Assembly (NCBI RefSeq): GCF_025567385.1
Contig: NZ_JAOQJU010000001.1
Span: 124,001 to 188,000 of the forward strand
Direction: 5' to 3'
DNA: 64,000 bases
From: Claveliimonas acetigenes
Lineage (GTDB): Bacteria; Bacillota; Clostridia; Lachnospirales; Lachnospiraceae
Part shown: positions 53,012 to 61,417 of the stretch, piece by piece
How positions within the stretch are numbered: the first letter of the stretch is position 1
Layout: each line of letters starts with the position of its first letter
Position numbers and translations under genes: made by a program
The notes under the pieces: generated by a model
What the model was told of the DNA's origin: nothing
The model's input: only the letters and a program-made list of their open reading frames with translations
The model's database searches: none

Positions 53012-53071
53012 TTACATCAAGTATCGAAATTGTTACATCAAAATATATTTTGGGGGATTTATTGATATAAT
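53012..53071 (+). promoter_or_regulatory. LytTR-type operator/promoter of the Cys-rich peptide operon
   Basis: TTACATCAA at 53012 and again at 53033 (21 bp, identical over 9 bases), TCGA at 53024, perfect TATAAT at 53066 (33 bp). The best of the five matches. No consensus -35 box, in line with activation. Confidence 0.8.
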
Positions 53072-53111
53072 CGGTTCATAATAAAAAATCCAAATGAAAG
53101 GAGTGTTTAGA

Positions 53112-54665
53112 GTGAAAGAGCAGAAAAAAATATCTTTAGAATCGCTGGTATCTGAAATCGAAAAAAATGGAAGAATTGGGCGCTTGGGTAAAGTTTTTAA
53201 GACAGAAAAAAATTATTATTTTTATGATACAGGAACTGGAAAAGTTGCCAAATTAAATTCGAACGTTTACATTGTACTGAAAAGTTTATTGGAGGGAATG
53301 CCAGTCGAAGATATTAAAAATCTTCAATTAAGTAAAAGTGAGTTTGAGGATGCAATTTCAGAAATTAAGTCGGCAATGGAAAATGAACATATTTTACAAG
53401 CTCCACCATTAAAAACGCTGACAGGTGATGCAGTAACAGAGTTAGATGATATTCTTGAAAATAAGGTTGAGAATGTTACTCTTGAAGTTACTGAAAAATG
53501 TAATTTACGTTGCAAATATTGTATTTATCATCCTTCTCATCCAGAATACAGGGCGTTCGGACATGAAAACATGAAATGGGATGTTGCAAAAAAAGCTATT
53601 GATTTTTTAAAAGAGCATTCCCAAAATGCAGAAAATAGGCACATTGGATTTTATGGTGGAGAACCTTTACTAAATTTTGAACTTATTGAAAGAGCAGTTG
53701 AATATGCTAAAAAATTATTTGGCGAGGATATGTCCTTTGCAATCACTACAAATGCAACATTGGTAAATGATAAGATCGCAGAGTATTTTGCCAAAAATAA
53801 TTTCAATATTATTATTAGCTTGGATGGTCCTCAGGAAATGCACGATGCAAATCGGCTTATGGTTAATGGGACAGGTAGCTTTGAAAAAACAGTTATGGGA
53901 GCAAAAAAACTATTTGAAGCATTCCATAAGGAAGGAAAGAGTTCTAAGATTGGATTTAATATGGTTGTATCGGGACCAGGTTATCTTGAACAGTATACAA
54001 AAATTCAGGAGTTTATCGAAAAAAGTGAATGGATTCCCAAAGACGTTATGATTTTGACTGCAACGGTAGATCATGGACCGTCAGAGAGTGATTACTTTTT
54101 ACCGCAAGGAAAAGAAGATAGATGGTTTATGGAAGAGTTTTATGAACCTTTAATGAAATGGGAAGAAGTGTATAAATCAAATCCAGATAATACAGAAAAA
54201 ACTTTGTTTACGGATGGTTATATGGATAAGGGAATGATGATTATACACAAACGCTTGTTGACAGAAACACCTATTCAACAGTATGGAATGAATGGATGCT
54301 GCGTGCCGGGACAAAGAAGGATTTATGTCACTACAAAAGGTGAATTTTTACATTGTGAAAAAGTAGGAAATATACCTTGTTTAGGCAATGTGAATGAGGG
54401 ATTTGATAAAGAAAAAATTAAGAAACTTTATGTTGAAGACTTTATAGAAGAAGCAAAAGAGTATTGTAAAGAATGTTGGGCAGTTAATTTATGTACATTA
54501 TGTTATGTTAATTGCTACGATGCTAATGGATTACATCTTTCATATCGACATAATTCATGTCGAAACGAAAGAAAGTATTTGGAAGACAATTTAAGACGAT
54601 ATCATGCATTAATGGAGGCAAATCCAAGCGAATTGGAACAATATAATGAAATGGAAATTCATTAA
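53112..54665 (+). CDS. Radical SAM/SPASM maturase of a Cys-rich peptide (CcpM-like)
   Basis: About 517 residues. GTG 53112 lies 8 bp after AAAGGAG; ATG 53094 overlaps that site. The N-terminal ~110 residues look like a peptide-recognition domain. Cluster motif EKCNLRCKYC, then FYGGEP. SPASM cysteines: GCCVPGQRR, HCEKVGN, CKECWAVNLCTLCYVNC and SCRNERK. A Cys-rich precursor and an exporter follow, so thioether formation on that peptide is likely. Controlled by the shared LytTR operator. Confidence 0.92.
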   Translation: MKEQKKISLESLVSEIEKNGRIGRLGKVFKTEKNYYFYDTGTGKVAKLNSNVYIVLKSLLEGMPVEDIKNLQLSKSEFEDAISEIKSAMENEHILQAPPLKTLTGDAVTELDDILENKVENVTLEVTEKCNLRCKYCIYHPSHPEYRAFGHENMKWDVAKKAIDFLKEHSQNAENRHIGFYGGEPLLNFELIERAVEYAKKLFGEDMSFAITTNATLVNDKIAEYFAKNNFNIIISLDGPQEMHDANRLMVNGTGSFEKTVMGAKKLFEAFHKEGKSSKIGFNMVVSGPGYLEQYTKIQEFIEKSEWIPKDVMILTATVDHGPSESDYFLPQGKEDRWFMEEFYEPLMKWEEVYKSNPDNTEKTLFTDGYMDKGMMIIHKRLLTETPIQQYGMNGCCVPGQRRIYVTTKGEFLHCEKVGNIPCLGNVNEGFDKEKIKKLYVEDFIEEAKEYCKECWAVNLCTLCYVNCYDANGLHLSYRHNSCRNERKYLEDNLRRYHALMEANPSELEQYNEMEIH

Positions 54666-54728
54666 CAAAGGTAAATACGTTTATATTTACATAGATGTAT
54701 TTAAATTACAAAGAAAGGAGGAATCGTT

Positions 54729-54929
54729 ATGAAGTTTGTAAATCCAATTGGAAGAACACCTGGATCAGGAGTGCAGCCGAGAGCATGCATGTGTACTGAT
54801 GGATATGCAGGTTACAGAGGCAATGATGATGGTTGTGTTCATTGTGGCTGTGGCTGTGGTGGCGAAGGAGAGTATCGTACAGGTAACAGAGTAAATGCTG
54901 TTGCTACATTCCGTTCTAGTACTCTCTAA
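54729..54929 (+). CDS. Cys-rich RiPP precursor (CLI_3235-like type)
   Basis: 66 residues behind AAAGGAGG. Short leader MKFVNPIGRTPGSGVQPR, then ACMCTDGYAGYRG, a second cluster GCVHCGCGCGG and a polar tail (EYRTGNRVNAVATFRSS). Six cysteines, four of them packed near the middle. This resembles precursors found with CcpM-type radical SAM enzymes, though I judge that from pattern only. The tail after the cysteines is unusually long. Confidence 0.85.
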   Translation: MKFVNPIGRTPGSGVQPRACMCTDGYAGYRGNDDGCVHCGCGCGGEGEYRTGNRVNAVATFRSSTL

Positions 54930-54943
54930 GAGGTAGTAAAAAC

Positions 54944-54974
54944 GAAGGCGTAGTACTATATGTGCTACGCCTTC
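54944..54974 (+). terminator. Hairpin between precursor and exporter
   Basis: GAAGGCGTAG (54944-54953) pairs perfectly with CTACGCCTTC (54965-54974). No T run follows and the exporter ribosome site is next, so it probably stabilises the precursor message or attenuates read-through. Confidence 0.65.
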
Positions 54975-54993
54975 ACTATATAGGAGAAAAATC

Positions 54994-56769
54994 ATGCTAA
55001 AAAAAATAAAAAGGAATATTTTTTTGATTTATTATACGATAAGATTAATTTGTAAAATATGTAAAGCAAAATTTATTCTGGCATTTATTTTGTCTATAAT
55101 AAATGGAATTCTTCCTGTTTCGTCCTTATTGGTAATGCAACAGTTGTTAAATGAAATACAAAACAAGACACAATCATATCAATATGTGGTGTATCTTTTG
55201 ATTTTATATTTCGGGCTAATTATCTCGGAATCGCTTTTACAGAATTTAGCAAGCTATAATTTAAACAATTTAAACAATCATTTAGTTTATGGAATAAATT
55301 ACATTCTTATGAAAAAATGTGGGGATTTATCATTGGAAATGTTAGAGAGAACAGAAACATATGATATGATAAATCGTTTAGAACAAGAAATTGGAAATAA
55401 ACCATATCAGACCATGCAAGGGGTATTAGGCTTAGCATCTAATTTAGTTTCGTTATTTTCAGCCGCAATGATACTACTTTCATGGAATCCAATTCTTGTG
55501 ATTATAATGATTGCTGTGTCAATATTAATGTTTATAGGACAAATTTATGTTGGTAATAAAGAATTTCTAATGAGATATGAGCGCAGTGGAAAAGAAAGAA
55601 AAGCGTGGTATTATACATATTTACTTACACATGATACAGCATTTAAAGAGGTAAAAGCATATGGATTAAAAAAATATTTGCTGGATAAATATTGTAGCTT
55701 AGTCAAAACTTTCATAAAACAAGCCAATGAAATTGAAAAAACCAGAGCTGTTTTAAATATGATTATTTCGTTTATACAAGATATAGTTTGTATAATTATA
55801 ATGATTATTGCAATATATTTGGCTTACGTAGGGAAAAAAATGATAGGAACCACTATGTCATATTTAAATGCTGTGTCCATGATGCAAAATGCTACAAATA
55901 GCATTGCCTCTAATGTTTATTCTATTTATAACGCAAATTTATATATACAATTACTAAAAGATTTTTTAGAAATAAAAGAAGGGGAGAATGCGTTAGGTGG
56001 TACAAAAGTAGATAATATAAAGACAATTGAACTAAGAAACGTATCTTTCGATTATCCTCAATGTAAAATGGCACTATCTACCATTAATTTAAAAATTAAA
56101 TCAAACGAACAGATTGCAATTGTAGGAAAAAATGGATCTGGGAAAAGCACTTTATTTAAAATTTTATGTGGGTTATATAAACCTACTAGTGGGAAGCTAT
56201 TTGTTAATAATCTTGATTTGGAGAATATTGATGTAAAGAGTTACAGGAATTGTATATCTGTTCTTTTTCAAGATTTTTTAAAGTATGAAGGTACATTGGA
56301 AGAGAACGTTTATATAGGAGATATTAGTACAGAAGTCGATGAAAATAAAATTAAAAATTCATTGTGCAAAGCAAACGTTGATTTTTTAAAAACCGAAAGA
56401 GGATACGAACTAAAAAGAGGATTAGGAAATTGGTTTGATGAAGGAGGTCAATTATCAGGTGGTCAATGGCAGAAAATAGCGTTAGCAAGAACCTATTATA
56501 AAAATGCAGATTTATATTTGTTGGATGAGCCTAGTTCCGCATTAGATGTAACAGCAGAAACCAAAATTTTTAAGAGTTTTTTTGAGGTGAGTAAAAATAA
56601 GATAGCAATATATATAACCCATAGAGTAAAAATTGCACAGGATGCTAATAAAATAATTGTATTAGATGGGGGTAAAATAGTAGGTATAGGAACACATGCA
56701 GAGTTATTGAAAAATTGTAGTGTATATCAAGATTTATATAATCAAGAGAACCTAAAAAATAAAGGGTAA
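54994..56769 (+). CDS. ABC exporter of the Cys-rich peptide
   Basis: 591 residues: six membrane segments (about 20-320), Walker A GKNGSGKSTL, signature LSGGQWQKI, Walker B LYLLDEPSSALD, ITHRVK. No C39 domain. TAGGAGA precedes it. Likely exports the product of 54729. Leader removal must be by another protease. Confidence 0.9.
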   Translation: MLKKIKRNIFLIYYTIRLICKICKAKFILAFILSIINGILPVSSLLVMQQLLNEIQNKTQSYQYVVYLLILYFGLIISESLLQNLASYNLNNLNNHLVYGINYILMKKCGDLSLEMLERTETYDMINRLEQEIGNKPYQTMQGVLGLASNLVSLFSAAMILLSWNPILVIIMIAVSILMFIGQIYVGNKEFLMRYERSGKERKAWYYTYLLTHDTAFKEVKAYGLKKYLLDKYCSLVKTFIKQANEIEKTRAVLNMIISFIQDIVCIIIMIIAIYLAYVGKKMIGTTMSYLNAVSMMQNATNSIASNVYSIYNANLYIQLLKDFLEIKEGENALGGTKVDNIKTIELRNVSFDYPQCKMALSTINLKIKSNEQIAIVGKNGSGKSTLFKILCGLYKPTSGKLFVNNLDLENIDVKSYRNCISVLFQDFLKYEGTLEENVYIGDISTEVDENKIKNSLCKANVDFLKTERGYELKRGLGNWFDEGGQLSGGQWQKIALARTYYKNADLYLLDEPSSALDVTAETKIFKSFFEVSKNKIAIYITHRVKIAQDANKIIVLDGGKIVGIGTHAELLKNCSVYQDLYNQENLKNKG

Positions 56770-56939
56770 TGCATGATGCCTACTCTCCTTTTGGAAATAG
56801 AGAGAAATGCTGCTGTTCTAACATTTCCCAACAATTATTTATAGGATGAATATTCGGTGGATATGCACAACTTTAAAATTAGGCGCTTGCATAAAACGGA
56901 ACATATCTAATCTGAAAAGTAAGAAGCATATTCATATTA

Positions 56940-57123
56940 TTGTGAACTTCTGTGAAAATTAACGCTCGATTGAAACAACTGAGTGTTTTCAATGTTTCCA
57001 TCGGATTTAAAGTAAAATTCTGAGAGTTAATTAACTCTACGAGGAATTATATAAAATTCACTGTAAACGGCTGAAATAAACTATTTTTAGAAAATGAGAG
57101 TTAATTTTTCAGGAAGTTCACAA
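56940..57123. mobile_element. Candidate MITE, 184 bp
   Basis: Imperfect 23-bp terminal inverted repeats: TTGTGAACTTC... at 56940-56962 and ...GAAGTTCACAA at 57101-57123, about 20 of 23 positions matching, flanked by TTA on both sides (56937-56939, 57124-57126). No coding content. The internal part holds a palindrome GAGTTAATTAACTC. The other parts of 56770-57263 show nothing clear. Confidence 0.5.
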
Positions 57124-57263
57124 TTATAGAAAAGATGGCAGAGATAGAAATTATGTAAAAAGTAAAAATAACTAAAAAAGTGCCGGATGTTGGATATTTC
57201 GTTCGGTATTTCTTTCTGGAATGGGAACAGTTAGAAATTTATAAATCAAGAGGAGGCATACAG

Positions 57264-57593
57264 ATGAAGTATGTTTTTCCAGAATATAAAGAGAATGTAG
57301 TTTTGGGCGATGGAAAACTGCAGTTAAATCCAATGTCCTATCAGGTTATTTACGAAGGAAAGGAAATAGATTTAACGCCCAGGGAATTTGAAGTTCTGTA
57401 TCTTTTAGCCCAAAGGCCAAATTGGGTTATTCCAAAGAAGAATATCTATTGTTCGGTCTGGGAGAGTAATTATTATGATGATCAGATTCCGTACAAAACA
57501 GTGGAACACGTAGTATGGAAGATACGAAAAAAGATGGGGCATGATATTATAGAAACATTGATCAATGTAGGGTATAGACTAAAAAAGATGTAA
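57264..57593 (+). CDS. Orphan OmpR/PhoB-type winged-helix protein, copy 3 (recombinant)
   Basis: 109 residues, winged helix only. ATG 57264 follows AGAGGAGG; the frame is open to 57180 without need. Residues 1-49 match the 30285 copy with one change (N17D); residues 50-109 match the 23355 copy with one change (G67E). The join lies in the shared stretch CCCAGGGAATTTGAAGTT (57378-57395). Its upstream flank also resembles that of copy 2. This is a recombination product. Confidence 0.87.
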   Translation: MKYVFPEYKENVVLGDGKLQLNPMSYQVIYEGKEIDLTPREFEVLYLLAQRPNWVIPKKNIYCSVWESNYYDDQIPYKTVEHVVWKIRKKMGHDIIETLINVGYRLKKM

Positions 57594-57780
57594 AGGCAGG
57601 ATAGTGTGAGTAAAAGTTTTTATATTCTGATTGAATTTTTGGGAGATACGCCATATAATATTGGCAACTATAAGAAAGCGCGTACATACGTCATTTGACT
57701 AAATATCACGTTGTAACTAGAAATTGAGATAAACTCTTACAGAGCTTTTGTGGACTATCCAAAGAAAAAGGAGGCTGACT

Positions 57781-58389
57781 ATGAACGTATATGAAGAAAT
57801 AGATCAGGAAACAATGATGTTGCTTTTAGATTCCTTGTGTAAACGGACAGTGGAGGGAAAACAGATATGGGAAAATATGGAGTATAATCCTATTTCCTTT
57901 TTACAGAAAGATATTTATGAAAAAGAAGGTACCTGTATATCACAAATGTTTGAAGCAACGACAGTGTTCAATAACATTGAATATGAATTAGAGCTTTCAG
58001 AGTCAATCGAACTTCCGTCTGGCAAGGGAGATATTTTTGGAACAATTTCTTATGAAACAGAAGACGGAAAAGAGAATACGTATGATTTCTCTTTGTCTTT
58101 TGATGTAGAGAAATATGATGATGCGAATGCGGAAGAATTGCAGGGGATTTTTGGGAGCTCAATCATTGTACAGTTTACAGATGCAATAGTGGGAATATTT
58201 GAAAATTCAGATGCGGTAGCTGAGGGATTTGCTTATGCAAGATACTATCATCAAACAGGAATTGATTCGGAATGGGAAACCAATCCTCTTGTGAAACTTG
58301 GTGAGAAACTGATGCAAGAGCACGCAATGCTGGATTTTCATAAAATAGTATTGGATACAGCTTCTAGGGAGCGTTTATTGAAACGGTAA
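57781..58389 (+). CDS. Unknown ~202-residue acidic protein, copy 2
   Basis: Near-identical to the 23872 protein apart from scattered changes and a different C-terminus (ASRERLLKR against DYRKSLWKRP). AAAAGGAGG precedes ATG 57781. Soluble, acidic, no recognised motif. It again lies between a winged-helix gene and the RNA gene. Confidence 0.8.
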   Translation: MNVYEEIDQETMMLLLDSLCKRTVEGKQIWENMEYNPISFLQKDIYEKEGTCISQMFEATTVFNNIEYELELSESIELPSGKGDIFGTISYETEDGKENTYDFSLSFDVEKYDDANAEELQGIFGSSIIVQFTDAIVGIFENSDAVAEGFAYARYYHQTGIDSEWETNPLVKLGEKLMQEHAMLDFHKIVLDTASRERLLKR

Positions 58390-58437
58390 GTAACGGGTTA
58401 TAATAAGATACAACCAATCAATTTTTTGTGGAAACTA

Positions 58438-58466
58438 TTGATATTTCTTAGGGTATCGCATATAAT
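58438..58466 (+). promoter_or_regulatory. Sigma-A promoter of structured RNA, copy 2
   Basis: TTGATA at 58438-58443, TATAAT at 58461-58466, 17-bp spacer. Boxes are the same as at 24520, spacer differs at two bases. Confidence 0.85.
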
Positions 58467-58472
58467 ATAATT

Positions 58473-58676
58473 AAGCCAAAAGGTTTCGTGTAGCGGCACG
58501 TAAAAGCTGTACTGTGCCCGGGCAGGGTAATTACTGGGACTATTTGATACTCGGAAGGGTATTACGCCCACACCAGGGAGATACGGTGAGTCCGCGCCGG
58601 GGACTCAATGATACCGGCGACATTTTAGACATTCGGAAGGATGTCGCGGCTGACAGCCAGCATAAAACCGCTTTTT
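58473..58676 (+). ncRNA. Structured non-coding RNA, copy 2
   Basis: About 204 nt, same length as copy 1, ending in GCGG...CCGC and five T (58672-58676). Hairpin TACTC-GGAA-GGGTA at 58548-58561 keeps pairing by a T-G pair; GACAT/ATGTC (58619-58645) is fully Watson-Crick here. It lies before a PBECR4-like gene, not before the antitoxin gene, so it is not a leader of one fixed gene. Confidence 0.72.
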
Positions 58677-58754
58677 AAGATTATGGGCACTGGATAACAA
58701 AAAAGTTGTCCAGTGCTGTTTTTTTATACTATAGTGATGATTGGGAAAAGATAG

Positions 58755-59387
58755 ATGGGAAAACAACAGGATAGAGAGAAAATTGTACAGGAGATTAAAG
58801 TAGCTGCTGATCTGTATAGGAAGCATTTAGTAGGTAAAAGATTTCTATATGTATTTGAAGGCAGATATATTGAGGTGCTTTATAAAGCTGCCAATTTTAG
58901 GCACTTGACAGGTGTGGCCACGAACCTTTCAGCAAAAAAGTTTTATAGTTATGCAGCAAAAAAAATGCTTCAGGCTTCGCAGATATTTTTTACACCGCAG
59001 CACCCTTTTTCATTGTGTAAGCGTAAGATTAAGCATATCGGACAGATTGCAATGCTGGCTGGCTCAGAAGGATTTATGCTGGAAGAGATTGTCACAGACA
59101 CGAGAACTTATAAGTTTGGCACAACAGATCTTAATTTTACTCTATGCTTAAATAAAGAGTATGATGATAAGGGGCAGCAAAAGGGCGATTGCTTTGTAGT
59201 AGAATCGCTGCGAGATGAAGATTGCTTCTCTAAAAGTAGAACAGCATATACAGTAACTCATATTTTTTCAGCACCGAATGATGCGAAAAAATATACAAAT
59301 TTACTGTTTTTAGATGAAAATGCAACGATAGACGGTCTTCCAGATGAAATTAAGAACATGCTGGATCAAACTTTATTACATAAATAA
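58755..59387 (+). CDS. PBECR4-like nuclease-fold protein
   Basis: 210 residues. FLYVFEGRYIEVLYKAANF, LTGVATNLSAKKFY and HPFSLCKRKIKHI match, in my reading, the PBECR4 domain seen in phage-associated proteins of the barnase/EndoU/ColE5 type. Active-site residues cannot be fixed by eye. It is placed between the RNA and the antitoxin-like gene; the first module copy has no counterpart, but the decayed copy at 48153 has. Weak ribosome site. Confidence 0.65.
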   Translation: MGKQQDREKIVQEIKVAADLYRKHLVGKRFLYVFEGRYIEVLYKAANFRHLTGVATNLSAKKFYSYAAKKMLQASQIFFTPQHPFSLCKRKIKHIGQIAMLAGSEGFMLEEIVTDTRTYKFGTTDLNFTLCLNKEYDDKGQQKGDCFVVESLRDEDCFSKSRTAYTVTHIFSAPNDAKKYTNLLFLDENATIDGLPDEIKNMLDQTLLHK

Positions 59388-59481
59388 AAATGGAGCGTAC
59401 AGGTCTTGGCGTATAGAAAATACTGCAGGATCTTTTTGCGAAAGAATTTTTAAGATATGAGAGAAAAGAGGTGCTTTCTAT

Positions 59482-59661
59482 ATGGCTACATCAAGTATCC
59501 TTACAGAGCTTGTGATTGAAGACCCCAAAAAGGCAGAAGCATTTATTAACGCACTGGAAATGTCCAGTCAAGAACCAGTATGTAGCCCGTCTGCCCCGTC
59601 CATTCCCATATTAGATAGTGTGGAAGATATACGGAGGTTCCTGGAAAGAAAAAACAAATAA
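59482..59661 (+). CDS. 59-residue antitoxin-like protein, copy 2 (orphan)
   Basis: Homologue of the 24799 protein (MATSSILTELVIEDPKKAEA, PSAPSIPILDSVEDIRRFL). AAGAGGTG upstream. Its GNAT partner directly downstream is broken, so it is an orphan, possibly kept because it can neutralise the intact toxin at 24984. Confidence 0.7.
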   Translation: MATSSILTELVIEDPKKAEAFINALEMSSQEPVCSPSAPSIPILDSVEDIRRFLERKNK

Positions 59662-59665
59662 GCCT

Positions 59666-59745
59666 ATGTATTGGCAAATATCTTAGATGAATAGAAGCTA
59701 TTGGAGAGGAGTCGATATGTGACGTTCTCTCCTTTTTTATGCCTA
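59666..59745 (+). pseudogene. GNAT toxin gene, 5' remnant
   Basis: Bases match the start of the 24984 gene (ATGTATT...AATAT.TTAGAT, TTGGAGAGGAGTC), but a ~4-nt deletion early on causes a stop after six codons, and homology fades after about 59745, where sequence of the next element begins. Confidence 0.7.
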
Positions 59746-59939
59746 AATGAAGAGATAATGCAGTGCTTTTTCGTAAATGGTGCAAAAATCGTTTTCAACT
59801 CGTTCAGATATAATAAATCTCTAAAACCAAAAAAGGAAAGAAATGGTAATGAAACAGAAAAATCTTGCCTCCATAGTCCATTACCAGGGAAAGGATTTGT
59901 AATTATAATAGAGCCTGTAATCAACGAGGAGATAAAAGA

Positions 59940-60296
59940 ATGCAGAATGAACTTTGTATTGTAGCAGATGCAATAAAAGCCTTGCGGGAAGCCAGGGGGC
60001 TGACCCAGGAGCAGCTTGCGGAAAAAGCAGATATTTCCGTATCCCATCTGGCAAAAATCGAAACACATGCCAGGGCCATGGGCATGAAAACTTATATCCG
60101 GCTGTTGGAAGCTATGGATATTCCCATAAAAGAACACTTCATGCACATGGGTACAGCGAAAAAAGATATGATGCTGAAGGAAAAGATCTGGTATCTGGTA
60201 CAGGATTGTAATGAATGGGAAACCAGCCTTTTGATTTATTCGATAGAAGGAATTAAAAAAGGGTTAAAGGAATATCAGCAAGACAGCAGGAAGTGA
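59940..60296 (+). CDS. XRE-type regulator of the integrative element
   Basis: 118 residues, helix-turn-helix at 8-62 (LTQEQLAEKADISVSHLAKIE) and a C-terminal helical region. GAGGAGATAAA precedes it; TATAAT at 59904 is a likely -10 box. Base composition becomes more GC-rich here. It overlaps nothing upstream and starts the integrative-element gene set. Confidence 0.88.
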   Translation: MQNELCIVADAIKALREARGLTQEQLAEKADISVSHLAKIETHARAMGMKTYIRLLEAMDIPIKEHFMHMGTAKKDMMLKEKIWYLVQDCNEWETSLLIYSIEGIKKGLKEYQQDSRK

Positions 60297-60322
60297 GAAT
60301 ACAGACGGGGAGGAAAAGGGAA

Positions 60323-60778
60323 ATGTTATCAAAAGAAAAGGTGGAAGCAGTATTATTTAAAATGGGAATGCCGGCCAATGTGAAAGGATTTGGCTATATT
60401 GTAGACAGTGTTTTGCTTCTGGAAGAAGACAGCAAGATTAAAACGACATATCTGTATTTTAAGGTGGCCCAGCAACATGGCACGACAGGACAGAGGGTAG
60501 AACGGGCAATCCGTCATGCGTTTGATATTGTCCGAAGCTGCAGAGGTGATTATGATGTGGTGAACCATTATATCGGTTTTATTAACTGTGCCAATTCTCC
60601 TTCCTTATCCATGCTTACAATGAAGATACGGGAAGAAGCACTGGAAGTACAGGAACCAAAACCGGAAAAGAAAGAAGAAAACGTAATTACAGGAATTACC
60701 GAAGCCCGGCTTCTGGAGTTAATGCGGCAGGCATACACAGAATTCTGGGCAGATATGATTATCCGGTTAAAGAAATAA
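60323..60778 (+). CDS. Spo0A C-terminal-domain-like DNA-binding protein
   Basis: 151 residues. LFKMGMPANVKGFGYIVDSV and GTTGQRVERAIRHAFDI match the helix-turn-helix output domain of Spo0A, without a receiver. ATG 60323 follows GGGGAGGAAAAGG. Such proteins are common in conjugative elements of Clostridia, probably as element regulators. Confidence 0.82.
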   Translation: MLSKEKVEAVLFKMGMPANVKGFGYIVDSVLLLEEDSKIKTTYLYFKVAQQHGTTGQRVERAIRHAFDIVRSCRGDYDVVNHYIGFINCANSPSLSMLTMKIREEALEVQEPKPEKKEENVITGITEARLLELMRQAYTEFWADMIIRLKK

Positions 60779-61417
60779 AGAGAAATGCAGACAGAAAACA
60801 GTCTGCCAAAACACATCAGGGTTATGGTGTCTTTTGGCAGGCTGATGTTTTCAGCCGGAGAGAACCTTGAAAACTGAATATCGGTATGGTGATATTTTTT
60901 TGAAACAAACGTGTCATTTCTGACGCTAAAATATAGAAATATCTTAAAGGACACAAAACATTTCGGCACATTCTATTTTGTATGATGCAGGGTCAAGAGC
61001 TGTGCGAAGATACATTTGTCCGCAGTGGCAGCAAGTAAGGCAGAAAAGAAGCGGATCAAACAAGGAATCGTAGAAGATGAAGGAAAAGTGTGAGCAGCGC
61101 CCAGACATAGGCTGTTGGTGGCAGGCAGCCTGAAAGCCGAATGATAATGATACCTTTGCATAAAAACACTGCAACCAGGGTAGCGTCTGGGACATGCTGC
61201 AGCGAGAAAGGGGGCTGCAGGGTGTCAGGCGGCCAGCCGGGCCGGTCCTACATGCTCCCGTTCACACCGGGGTGAGAAAATGAAAAAATCATGCTGGCAG
61301 GGAAAGCCCTGCCGGTATGGTGTGTGAAACAGGTTCATTTTAGGGCTATGGGGAAACAACAGGTTTCCTCATAGCCCTGGAATGAAAACAGGAGCAAAAG
61401 AAAGAGGAGGCAGAGCA
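60779..61417 (+). other. Non-coding region of the integrative element
   Basis: 639 bp without a credible gene. It holds a hairpin CTGCCAAAA/TTTTGGCAG (60803-60840), a small one GCTGA/TCAGC (60841-60855), and a long stem AGGGCTATG-GGGAAAC/GTTTCC-CATAGCCCT (61342-61378). GC-rich blocks around 61190-61280 contain no open frame of note. The hairpins look like terminators or regulatory RNA ahead of the recombinase genes. Confidence 0.55.
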
